From: Isoetes taiwanensis
Taxonomy: Eukaryota; Streptophyta; Lycopodiopsida; Isoetales; Isoetaceae
Assembly (NCBI GenBank): GCA_021234155.1
Contig: JAJEKV010000335.1
Coordinates: 62,001 to 126,000, forward strand
Length of the DNA stretch: 64,000 bases
Direction: 5' to 3'
The translations under genes were made by a program, and so were the position numbers. The notes beneath the pieces are model-generated. The model saw only the letters and a program-made list of their open reading frames with translations, was not told the DNA's origin and ran no database searches. Positions 1 through 10,455 of the stretch are shown here, one piece after another; within the stretch, counting starts at the first letter, position 1, and the number at the start of each line of letters is the position of its first letter.

Positions 1-554
1 TGAAGTTACAGAAAGAAAACCATACTTGCTCTCATCGAGGATCATGTCCCCAAAGAGTTGTTGAATGACATCCGTAATTTTCTTGCGCATTTCTTGTTCT
101 AAACGTTGAAAAAACTGCCATGGATCCTTTACTTCTCCATTTTCAAAAATTCTATTAGAAAGCAAGTGTCTGGGTCCTAGCATCGGATGTGCTTGAGAAT
201 CATCTAGTATCAGAACATCTCCAGAACTAAAAGACCTGTTGCTTCCACCTCCTTTATATTTATATCTCGAGCCAAGTCGCTCAGCCAACACATTTATGCG
301 AGGGAAAAGATGTCCCTGCAATGCAACCCTCACATCAACTTCATCCGCCGCTGCTTCTAATGGTTAGAGGATGGCATTCATAGGAGGAATATTCCTCCTA
401 ATTTGATTATCGAGATGGATTAATGAGTGTTGAGCTGCATTGTAAGTAATTTCTTTCTATTAACCTGCTGGCTCTCAGCTCGATCCATGGTAGCAGCCTT
501 CTCATCATCATCTTGCATTATACCGCTTCCCTTTTCATACATCATTTCTCCAGC
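1..554 (-). pseudogene. Unrecognised protein-coding exon, broken, running off the left edge
   Basis: Read on the - strand, an acceptor-like CAG at about 555-557 is followed by coding-like sequence (AGEMMYEKGSG, an acidic DDDEK stretch, HLDNQIRRNIPPMNAIL, then LFPRINVLAERLGSRYKYK and DPWQFFQRLEQEMRKKI) that stays open to base 1. Two defects are visible: a change of frame at about 425-455 and an in-frame TAA at 364-366. No family is recognised. The polar, charged composition and the long open run argue that it was once a real exon. A possible 50-base upstream exon lies near 680-730 between a good acceptor and donor, but its phase does not fit. The rest of the gene would lie outside the window. 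Confidence 0.45.
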
Positions 555-555
555 C

Positions 556-1670
556 TGATCAATTAAACTAGATTATATACTTACTATTCCATTATATTTA
601 CCAAATTACTTATTGATCATTTTGGCATGTATAATATGAAATTAAACGTAGATTACATATGCTTACTATTGATCTTAGACTTACCATTGAATTTAGCATT
701 GATCTTGATGCTGCCAGAATAAAGAACCTGCTGCCTGCAAAGAACCCTCTAAAATAAAAATGATAGAAGTAATTAAAGTTTTGTATAATGTAATGTTCAA
801 TTTTAAACATTGGCAAAATGACACTAATATGAACTTATCCAAACTTAAATATTCTCTATATTTTAGTTTGCAAAAACTAACAATTATTTAAATATAAAGT
901 TTTATTTCATAAAATGGGTTTAAAAATTTGACAACCACTAAGTTGTAGATGTTTGAAAAATGACATTTTATAAATAATACATATGTAATATATTTAAACT
1001 TTCACATATTTAATTTATACAAATAATTTGATATATCATGTGGAACAATTTCGAAAACAAAGAATGGTAATGTAACAAGAATCAATAGTGAACCTTCGAC
1101 AAATATTTATATAAGCTTTTCATTAATAATTTTATGATAGAGATCCAACTTTTTATTATAAGTAGTGCAAGACAGATAACAATTCAATTTTTTTTATGTA
1201 TTTGATAATGGCCAAACTATAGATATTAATTATATAAGAAGTTGAATCTAAAAGTGAAAAAATTGTAAGAAATAAGTTGATCATATTATAAATATATAAA
1301 TATTTTTTTTAATCATTTTTAAAGTTAAGAAAATAAAATAAAATTACTATCTCCACTTACAGTATACACATATCTACACAGAAGCCTTTATTTATATAGA
1401 CAAGCCCTAGCCTTTATTTATATATTTCATAATATATTATTTTAACGATATTATATAGATATTATTTTTTATTTGAAAAGTAAATATTTTATAAATGTTT
1501 TATTTTTAATTAAATATATATAGTTTTTTTTTTTACAGTTTGTATAATTTAAAACACTTTTTTTGTTGTCAATAATGCCTATTCATTGTGCAAATATATA
1601 ATATTCGGACTGCAAGAAACAAGAGAAACGTACTGGTTGGGCATTTCCTAGTTCTGATCTGATTAATTCT
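556..1670. other. AT-rich intergenic stretch without recognisable genes
   Basis: Very AT-rich, with long A and T runs and no open frame of protein-like composition on either strand. Confidence 0.5.
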
Positions 1671-1878
1671 CTTGTTTCTATTCTCTTACTTACAAAAAGG
1701 GCATCTTATGAGAAAAGCTGATGGTTGCAGATCTATGCTTTCTTTTTACAAATCAACCCAAAGTGGTGTTGTTGACAATGGATCTCAAATCCAAGATACA
1801 GTAAGGGCAAAATCAAATCAGACTGCCATTGAGATTATAGACGAGTCCGTTGTGGTAGGAGATATGCATGTATAAGGG

Positions 1879-2409
1879 ATGGCTGAGACTGCTAGGAGAT
1901 TTGAAGATGTAAATGACATATTTAATGCCATGAAGTTCTTCAATCTATCCATATATGCTTTGGATCCAGACGCTAGGGATAAAGAGATCTTTGATTCGTT
2001 GGGCAAATTGCTTGCTAAATTTAGTTCAAAGGTAGATGTAGCTCGTTGTTTGAATGAGAGAGAAGATTTTGTTGGGACACTTTTCAGGGCAGCCAGGAAT
2101 GAAAATACGTTGGTGGCTTGGACTATTTGTAGAGAGGAGGATGGACAGCAACAGTTTTCCAGCACTTATGAGTCTATGGCAGTATTGCATGGTTATTCCA
2201 GGAAGCACAGCATGTTGTAAGAGGGGTTCTCCCTCCAAAATAACATCAAGAGTGGCATGAGGGCCCGCATGAACTTGGAAACGTTGGATGCTACTATGAT
2301 AGTTTCCATGTGGAGTAAACCATTTGAACACATGGATTGGAAAGCATGCTTTGATGCTTGGAATGAAGACAAACGTAGAAGAGCAACAATGTCTCTTGAT
2401 GACTCTTGA
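1879..2409 (+). pseudogene. hAT-family transposase relic, C-terminal part
   Basis: The C-terminal dimerisation region of hAT transposases carries a block of the form 'xPGSTAxCxRGFSxxNxIK'. Here MVIPGSTACCKRG is read in one frame at about 2190-2232. GFSLQNNIKSGMRARM and LETLDATMIVSMW follow in the frame that ends with TGA at 2407-2409. The segment from 1879 (RRFEDVNDIFNAMKFFNLS) is open in this second frame up to a TAA at 2218-2220. The frame shifts between blocks show that the gene is dead. No N-terminal BED zinc finger and no terminal repeats were seen. The hAT call rests on the C-terminal block only; the upstream part is assigned by position. Confidence 0.5.
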
Positions 2410-4680
2410 ATTATGTTGTTGATGCTACTCTTCTTTTTAACTGTATGTTTATATTAGTAGTTACTACTATGTAACTTATCTTTTTATTCGAAGTTTATAA
2501 TTGAAAAACGGTCTTCTGTCAATTAAAATTTTTGTATGTCAGTTGAAAGGTTCAAATTGATCAACATTCTGTCATACGAAAGGCAAAAAAAAAACAGTGC
2601 CTGTCATTGGAAAATTAGGGGGTGCCTGTCAAACTTGAACCCTGGTTGGGCTTCTTGTGGTAGTTGCAGAGCTACTGGCAAACATCTCAGGTGGCACGGT
2701 CGGCAGTTACATTTGGGTTAGTTGTGGGAGGCCACATTACAATGTTCAGAGGACTTTGGGCCTCTATGATAGATTACCTAGCTAATTGGAGAAGCTCTTG
2801 CATCTGAGCTTTTCATCTTAAATTCCCTAGTGGTAGATTATTGTTACATATTCATTTAATCTTCAGTATATGCAATGGATTTGCAATACGATTAAGGGGG
2901 ATCGGGTCAGATAATGGTGTTTGCATATGTCCACCATAGTTTATCATTCTTGCAGAAATGCAGCAAGGGTTATTAATTTAATACTACTGGGAGAAATCTC
3001 AAGTGCGATGGTTTGGTTCCTACAGGAAGCTGATTTGCAACTGGCCAACAAGAAATTCGATGCCACTTGCAAGAAATTTGATGAAGCACTGTCAGAAGTG
3101 AGTTAGGCAGGGAAATTAGTGGTTACTAGTGGACAAAGTGTACAAGACAAAATAACCTGTGCACAAACGAAGACTACATTAGCAACATGACTACATGGAC
3201 AAGAAAGATTTTCAGCATAGATAAGAAATAACTTAATGTATTGCCATGCCAATCATGCTTCTGAACCCAACATACCTGATGATGATGTTGTTGTTGTCTT
3301 TGGTGCCTCTCTTCACTCTAAAATACCAAACCAAGAGATGAACTGCTGCTGCATCCTCAGCATTCCTAAGAGGTGTACTATCCTACTTCAAAGATCTCAC
3401 TTGTTAGTATCCCTTTATGATAGCCCCAGCGCATCATGTTCCCCTTATGGCATGATGCAAAAACAATTCCAACCAACCTTTACATCGTTAACTTGATAAA
3501 ACCTTCCTAAATAGTAAAAGTCCCTTGAGGATTTGAAACTGTGATGCACATCCGTCAGATCAAAAAACATGTTTTGAATACACCTTTACTTATCAAATAA
3601 ATCGGCATGCTTTTGGAGGCAATGTTATATGAATAAAGTGTCATGCTCTTGATCGTCTGATATGTAAAAATGACTTTCTTTTATAAGTTTGCGATCACCA
3701 ACGATAAGATTAGGAACTTGCAACGATCTTGAGTATAGAAGCAGATTCACGAGAAAAGACATGTAAAAAGGGTAGTTATCGTATTAAAATGTCCTTAATA
3801 ATCGACATCCATCCACAAAGAGGTTTATTTTGACTCTGACCAAACGAGCAGAAGATGCTATCGACTTTGCCTACAGGAGTAGATTCTGAGAAAAGAAATA
3901 TAAAACAGACAAGAACTTTTCAAGATGGGGCCTCAATCATGCATCCAAATGCAGATCACAACCCATAAATACCATCGTTTGGTCCTTCGAAAAATCTTGG
4001 TTTTTATTGTTATGGGCTGGACGATAGCCCCTTTTTTTTTTTTTTTTGAAGCAAGACATTTTTTAACAAGCTTAATAGTGTATAATAAGTAAGTTTATTT
4101 ATGGCTTAGTAGTAGCCATGTAGCCTAAACATATCACTGTATGAATACAAAAACCCAGGAATGAAGACAGAAAACAAACACCATTATTCTAGAAGATCAT
4201 TGAAAGAAAATATCCTATAATGCATCTAGATGATGCCACCTACTGGAAAACCTCTAAAAATACTGATAGGCAAAAGTATAATAATCTGCTTTTTAACTCG
4301 CCTCAAGTCGCACATTACTACTTGCTCTTTTTCAATAGTACGAAGAGACAAGTTATCATACCATCTTCTCAAGATGCTAATGCCTTCTAGAGGCTTCCCC
4401 AAGGGGTGGTCTACTGCTTCATCGTCTACTTTTACTCACCATCTTGGGCTTCATCACTATTGTACTCAACTAATTTACTTTGAGCATTTGGTACTTCCGA
4501 TCCAAAAGCCACCTGAATATTTACCTTACTTTGGGTTCCTTTCACAATATTGTCTCCAACAACTACACCATTCTTCCAGCTAGGATGGAAGCGGGCCAAC
4601 ATGAAAATAAAAAACGAAACCACTTCCAAGATAAAAATCTTAAACATACAAAATTGTTTGATACAACATTGAGCATAAAT
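2410..4680. other. Intergenic, no recognisable gene
   Basis: Only short unremarkable open frames. A T-homopolymer (about 18 Ts) lies at 4031-4048. Nothing here resembles a known domain. Confidence 0.4.
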
Positions 4681-4689
4681 AGTGCAAAC

Positions 4690-5790
4690 ACACACCAAAA
4701 TGCCTCGCAGATCCCATTTTCTCACGGGATGTTGCGGGCTTGGGATCATGTGCGTGTGCTCTTCCAGCCTAGATTATGCCTCAATTTATCACCACTCCTT
4801 TCTTGTGGGTTCCTACCCCCGCCAAGACTTGCACTTGGTCGCCACCGTGCATGCTCTGACGAGCCTCGCTGGAGGCGAGCTCTTTGTGGCTCACCTTGGC
4901 GGATTGGTATTGGGGTGGTCAGCCTTTCGAGCTCTTTCACCGAGGGAGGGTGGACCGGGCTATTCGGGAGCAAGTGGCGGGAGTATTCCGCTACACATAC
5001 CTATAGTCCCTCGTGATGATGTGGTGGTGCAGGTTTGGAAGGTTCATCCCGGTCTTCTTGTTTTGTGCGGTCTTGTTACCGGTGTGCTAGCTATTCATGA
5101 CACACCGCCTTCGTGCAAGTGGTCTGCAGCTTCCGGGTTCTCGATGGTGGTCGGTTTGGACGTGGACATGGAGCTCACTTCCCCATGAAAGGTTAGGGTG
5201 CTTCGCGGGCGTGGTGCAACCACCAGTATGAGGGTGAATGCCCTTGTGAGTCGGGCTTTTAGGCCGGTGTGAGCCCTCTCGCCCCTTGTTGTGGCCTTCA
5301 TCGTGAGACCGTGGGGAGCATTGTCCGGTTTTATGCTCTCACTCTTGCGTGTGCCCGGGATTAGGTTAGGGCTCGCTTTGTGTGAGATTGACTAGCCAAC
5401 GCTTGTCGCTTCATGTGTATCCTCGGTGCTTGGCATTTTTCCAGCAGCAAGCCTTGCATCCGTATGGCTTGTTGGTGTGGTTGATTTGGAAGCGGGCGGT
5501 GGTTGTGGATCTTTCGGGGGATTCAGCACCTGCAGCCTCTCTGATTCCTCGACTCAGGTACAAGCTATTTCAAAGCTTTCTGGTGTTCCCGGGATTAGTA
5601 GAGCGGAAGTTTGCCATTTGGCGGGACTTCTTGGGTGTTGTACATGGTGATGGTCGGTTTGTACAGTAGTAGAGTTGCAGCCTTCCTGTGAGTTTGTTGT
5701 GGAGTGTCGAGGTATCGCTGTCTCTTTGGGGCAGTTCTCCTTCCTCTTCACTTGCTTTGTAACATTACCATTCTTTTAATATATTGATGA
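4690..5790 (+). mobile_element. GC-rich block with a LINE-like 3' tail (decayed)
   Basis: This ~1.1-kb block is clearly richer in G and C than its flanks and has several overlapping open frames with no recognised domain. It ends with TTTGTAAC, then CTTTTAATATATTGATGAC and a run of nine or so As at about 5803-5811. That layout resembles the 3' end of plant L1-type LINEs. No reverse transcriptase motif remains. A non-LTR retrotransposon 3' fragment is the best guess, but a decayed gene 3' end is possible. Confidence 0.3.
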
Positions 5791-5904
5791 CACAGTTCTT
5801 CAAAAAAAAAATGCCTACTAGAACACTCAAGCTAAATAAACACATTTCTTATGAGTCCTCTCTGTACACTTTGAACATTGACTGGAAAATTTCATATAAA
5901 GGAA

Positions 5905-6455
5905 TAGAACAAGAATCCCATCGATCTGAGCCATCGGATCGAGATTCTAGAGAGGTGCATGCATGCATTGCATGTTTTATCTGGTTGGGGGATCGCTATA
6001 TTAGACAAGGTTCTTCATCAATATCTCATCGACGCCTTCTCTCTCAGCAGTATCTCATTCTTTATTCTTTGAAACCATGCAGGGGAGGGGCTTCTCCCTG
6101 CTTGGATTGACCAATTTGGCATTTCTTTCATACCGTGGCATGCCCTTTCTCGGCTTTGCCTCTTTTTTGGCCATAATCCTTTGACCTTTCGCCCTCGATT
6201 CCATTTTTTATAAGGAAGTTCTCTTCTATTCGGGAGGTTTTTGTCGTTTTCATGCAAGCTCCATTCTAGAATCCTACCAATCCGAGCCATTGGATCGAGA
6301 TTCTAGAGAGGGCGAGCATGCATGCCTCGCATGCATGCATTGCATGTTTTATCTGGTTGAGAGATCGCTATATTAGGCGAGGTTCTTCATCAACATCTCA
6401 TCGGCGCTTCCTCTTCTCTCTTAGCAGTATCTTATTCTCTATTCTTTGAGACCTA
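5905..6455 (+). repeat. Direct duplication of a ~180-bp segment
   Basis: Two similar copies, about 5905-6080 and 6262-6455, share GAGCCATYGGATCGAGATTC, TGCATGTTTTATCTGGTTG, GATCGCTATATTAG and GGTTCTTCATCAAYATCTC in the same order. A second, shorter duplication follows at about 6486-6593 (GTGACCAGCCCCTC / ATGATCAGCCCCTC). Both lie directly upstream of the kinesin-like ATG at 6687 and may include its former promoter, since a TATATTAG motif is present in each copy. Confidence 0.6.
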
Positions 6456-6686
6456 CCCTCCCCCACTTAATTGTTTAATGTATTTGTCGCCTGGCATGCG
6501 TGACCAGCCCCTCTATTTTAAGAGGTTTTTCTTTTGTTGTCGCGTGGCAAGCATGATCAGCCCCTCCACTTCGGGAGGTTTGTTTTTCCATATTTGTTCT
6601 AGTGTTGGTGATGTGCAAGTACAGGTTGGCAAGGGACATCGGGCCACTTCTCCATTCGTGGGTTTTTTTGGGACATAATTCAGGCA

Positions 6687-7245
6687 ATGGCATCTAGAGC
6701 AAGATCTAGCTCTCCATTTGCATTTTCCTACAATGGTAAATTGCCGGACTTCAATAGAGAAGCCTCTTATTCATATGGCCATTCTTCGTCTGGGTCCAAC
6801 AGTTCACGAAGATCAGTAACACCAGGCAGAACTCGCAGTTTATCTCTTGGAACAAATATGAAAGCCCATATTGGGTATCCTTTCTCCACGCCATATGCAT
6901 CACAAATTCTTTATCCACGGGAGCTTCATGTTGATTACCCAAGCTCGCAAACCGAACAAAGGAGAATATCACAGCTATCGTGGAGTTTCGTCCCCTCCGG
7001 TAGGGCTTGCGAAGAGTTAATAATATTGTAAGAAACATGGTGCATTGAATGGATCGGTAGCTGTCCAGCTACATCTAAATTGAAGTAAAATTTTCATAAT
7101 ATCAATGCATGTATGCTTGTTGCTTAATCATTTCTTTGTTGGTGCAGTGCCAGAGAAATTCAAAAAGGAGACGAGGTTTCGTGGTGCATGCAGGGAGATA
7201 CAACTGTGCGCAGTGTTTTTAATGAAGGCACTGCTTATGCATATG
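6687..7245 (+). pseudogene. Kinesin-7 (CENP-E-like, plant KIN7) N-terminal fragment, two exons
   Basis: The ATG at 6687 opens a Ser/Arg-rich leader beginning MASRARSSSPFAFSY, as in plant kinesin-7 proteins. The start of the motor domain follows: ENITAIVEFRPL in exon 1, then AREIQKGDEVSWCMQGDT and GTAYAYG in exon 2. Exon 1 ends at 6999 (CTCCG|GTAGGG) and exon 2 begins at 7148 (GGTGCAG|TGCC). The join gives an in-phase FRPLRAREIQKGDE, as expected for the family. Exon 2 ends at 7245 with a good donor (ATATG|GTATAA). Between about 6930 and 6955 the leader frame and the motor frame differ by one base, a frameshift. No P-loop (GxxxxGKT/S) or later motor exon was found downstream, so this is a 5' gene fragment. 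Kinesin-7 proteins are microtubule motors. Confidence 0.75.
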
Positions 7246-7299
7246 GTATAATCTCATTGCCAGATAACCGTATCAATCAGAGTTTTGCATAGGATAGCA

Positions 7300-8160
7300 A
7301 ATCTCGAAGGAGATACACCCAATGGAGACTGAAGCTATACACCTGCCAAACGAATTTTTACTCCAAGTTTAATCATAAGCAATGTTGGCAGAATATCAAG
7401 TAAGGAACTCTAAGATTAAAACTCGCTTATTGCAGATTGATGGCTTGGCTTTGTGTGTTGCTTTAGGTTCCATTAGTAAGGCCTTCCATCTAAAGACAAT
7501 CAGAGCAAACCCCTGTTATAGTGAAAATACATAAATTTAGAGTTGTATTGAAACATAACTGGCATGAATTATTGTGCATACTAGATGGCTGATATTCGAA
7601 GCCATTGGTTGCAGACATTTTTTCCATGGGTGAATCTAGAAGTTCTCTTTCTCAGTTCAAGAATGTCATGTTATATTATTCTCTGTGTGTGCACAGCAAA
7701 CCATGAGGTAACCAGGTATTGCTTATGATTTGTGTGTATATGGATCCCAACAGTGAGATTCTGTTTTATCTAGAAAACCTGAAGTTAATCATATTGAAGG
7801 GGCATTTCTGCTAATGTTTTGATGCATCTCACAGAGCCCATCGCCATGGCATTTTCTTTCAAAGTTAAGGATATTACCAATGAACTAGATGTGAGTATGC
7901 CAGCCTTTCCTGGCTCTTAGAGTACCTTACTTAATATATGCATATTTTATTTGCCAAATTTGATTTACCTATTAAGTCAGCTTGGACATATGGCTTGGAC
8001 ATATAGGACCAGTGTATCCATTCTCATGTGTGTCTTCATTAGGATGATGTACTCCCTGCAGATCCGACGGCTCCAATATTATGTAAAGCTTTTCGAGAAA
8101 GACATTTGATGTCGTTGTATTGCTTAAGAATTCACAAGCTCCAAGCCCAAGTGGATTCAT
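7300..8160. other. Intergenic sequence between kinesin fragment and Ty3 element
   Basis: No further kinesin exon could be read here. A short segment at about 7836-7891 lies between a CACAG acceptor-like and a GTGAGT donor-like site, but its translation matches nothing convincingly. Confidence 0.3.
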
Positions 8161-8439
8161 CACCCGTGAGTTTATGAATAGGGTCAGCTATAGCTGCAAG
8201 TCCAGAAATGAAGGTGGAATAATAATTAACCTTACCCAGGAAAGAGCGTGTCTCTTTGATATTAGATGGTGCTTAAGCCTTCAGTACACAACTAATTTTA
8301 GCGGGATCCGTGGTGATGCCTTCTTTCATCGACCACATGACCCAACAACACCGAGGTGTATAAAAGTGCACTTCTGGATTGAGACTAATGCCGATTCATC
8401 ACATTTTGAAAGACAAGCTCCAATTTTTCCAAATGATCA

Positions 8440-9252
8440 TCCATGGAGTCAGTAGGCTGAAAAATCATCTTGAAAGATCTAAAGAAAAGGTTTATCCTTC
8501 ATAAAGTCGTGGAAAGACAGTAAAGCATGATCTTACCGAAAGGTGGAAGGAGAGTTTGACAAACCAAAAGGGACCACCTTGTAGGCAAAAGTGCCCCACG
8601 GGGTGGTGAATGTAGTTTTGAGTTGATCTTCTTACTTGATAGAGATTTGATTGTACCCTGAGAAACCATCCATGAAAGAGTACATCTCATGACCAGCAAC
8701 TTCTTCAAGAACCTGGTCAGTGAAGGGAAGCGGAAAGTGATCACGCTCCGTAGCTTGATTGAGTTTTCTGTAGTCCACGCAAATGCGGATCTTACCATTG
8801 TGTTTGAGGGCAATGACGATGGGGCTCACCCATTCAGAGTGTTTAACCTCATAAATCAGGCCAGCAACTAAGAGTTTGTCAATTTCGGCCTTGACGCGGT
8901 CACGGTAATTTGGGTTGAGCCTGTACTGTCGTTGCTAGATGGGGCGTGCATCAGGTTTGGTAGGAATGGTGAGTTCCCCCAACTCTTTTTTGATACCCCG
9001 AAGGTCTTTATAGCTCCAAGCAAAAATATGCTTGAACTTCTTGAACAGCGTCACAACGCGTGCTTTATAGGTGGAAGGAAGATTTACAGCTAAGCGGACC
9101 AGTTGATTGTTACCAATGTCCACGATTTCCACCGCTGGAGTTTGAATATGAGGAACAACCTCTATGTCCTGAACCTGATGAGCAGGAGGTTGTAGCATGA
9201 CAGGAGGAGCAAAGATTCGTAGTGAAGAAAAGAGGGCCGAAAGTGTCATCAA
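8440..9252 (-). pseudogene. Ty3 reverse transcriptase, N-terminal half, with nonsense codons
   Basis: Still in the frame of Gag and protease. In order: HIFAWSYKDLRGI (about 9030-9000), a stop near 8932, RVKAEIDKLLVAGLIYEV, WVSPIVIALKHNGKIRICVD, FPLPFTDQVLEE, then MDGFSGYNQI with the first catalytic Asp (about 8665-8640), a TAA near 8629, and WGTFAYKVVPFGLSN. The expected Y-x-D-D catalytic box appears only as a degenerate FQDDF near 8460. Weak homology continues in a broken state to about 8170. The enzyme would copy element RNA into DNA, and this copy cannot. Confidence 0.75.
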
Positions 9253-9387
9253 GCAAGGGTTGCGTCATGACGGCATGAACATCAACGGTCTCAAGAAGTG
9301 ATGGTGTCTCAAAAAATGATCAAGACGTTGAATGCGATTGCAGGAAGCCGGTAAGGGTCCAAGAGAGCGCCACCGTCGGGTCCTCGA

Positions 9388-10407
9388 TCAAATCATCTCA
9401 CCCCAAGGATCAGCATACTCAGGGTAGGAGGAGAGAGGGAGACCCGCTGGAGGAGCTTGAACATGATAAATGTTTTGTGCTTCTTCAGAGTCCATGTCGG
9501 AGATGGAAGGTTCTGCATTCTCTACAGAGATCAATTTGCCAGTTTCCAGATCCATATTGGCATTGAGATGTCCATCAGTGATAACAAGTTGGTCCGTGGG
9601 CCAAAGAATGAATACTCTTTGCCCGCCGGAGAAAAGGTCTTCCAACCAGCATTTCATAGTCACTGTGATCCCTCCTCGCTTCAAAACACCAAATTCCAAG
9701 GGGAATTTGAGATCACCAATGCTGATATGGAGAAGAGGAGTGACGCCTTGAGGGCGCGTGATATGGCCATTGGCCAACTTGATGTCATAAGGGGCACGGT
9801 ACAATTGTTTGATGCCCAATTGTTTCCTGAGTTTATCAGTAATAAGATTGACGGCACTACCACCATCAATTTGGACATGATTGATGTGCTGATTGCCCAC
9901 CGTGGCGTGCACCGTGGGTGTGGAGGTCGCAACAGCCCCAACCAGAACCGTGGGAAGAGGTAACTGATCTTTGAGAGCCGGACAGAGTTTCAAAATGGTG
10001 GCCAGGCTCAAAGGAATCTTGATCTTGGCGAGTTCTTCCTGAAGTTCCAAAGGAACATGTAAAAAGGGGTCCGCAGGGTCCAGTGGAGCTGGAGACTGTG
10101 GTAAAGAAGCAGAGACTTCTTTAAGAAGCTCTACCTCAGCAGCAATATTTGGATACGGTTGAGAGCGTGGGCCGGTAGATGAGGACGGCACTGCCTGACG
10201 CTGCTGAGCTCTAGTGGTGGCATGAACATTTGCCAGTGTGCGACCTTCCGCAGCCTGCATGAGTTTCAGAATACTTTGTCTCACTTTAGGCATGACGTGA
10301 GGCATGAGTTTGTCAAGATCAGGTGCGAAGTGAACTTTTTTATCATCATCATGAGGGACTGTTTCTACAGCAAAGGCGGGTTGCGTGTCATGAGGGATGA
10401 TTGTCAA
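9388..10407 (-). pseudogene. Ty3 protease region
   Basis: This region is in the same frame as the end of Gag, separated from it by a single TAG. A linker is followed by the retropepsin-like segment VQIDGGSAVNLITDKL at about residues 180-195, which carries the aspartic protease D-G-G/D-S-G type active site. The protease would cut the Gag-Pol polyprotein. The frame stops at 9388. The next in-frame stretch (9252-8935) links it to RT, so more than one nonsense codon interrupts the polyprotein. Confidence 0.65.
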
Positions 10408-10455
10408 AGGGCGTGAAGCCCGTGTGTGACGTGTGACGAGACCAACCCAATTGGA

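Noticed and set aside
4682-5188. 168-codon + strand open frame as a gene
   Set aside because: No domain, biased composition in a GC-rich block and overlapping open frames in other phases; treated as decayed LINE-like DNA.
7972-8163. Continuation of Ty3 RNase H or integrase
   Set aside because: No HHCC, DDE or RNase H motif could be found below about 8170 on either strand.
8120-8455. 111-codon + strand open frame
   Set aside because: Antisense to the decayed RT C-terminal part; no family resemblance of its own.
9457-9963. 168-codon open frame on the + strand
   Set aside because: Antisense shadow of the Ty3 protease region.
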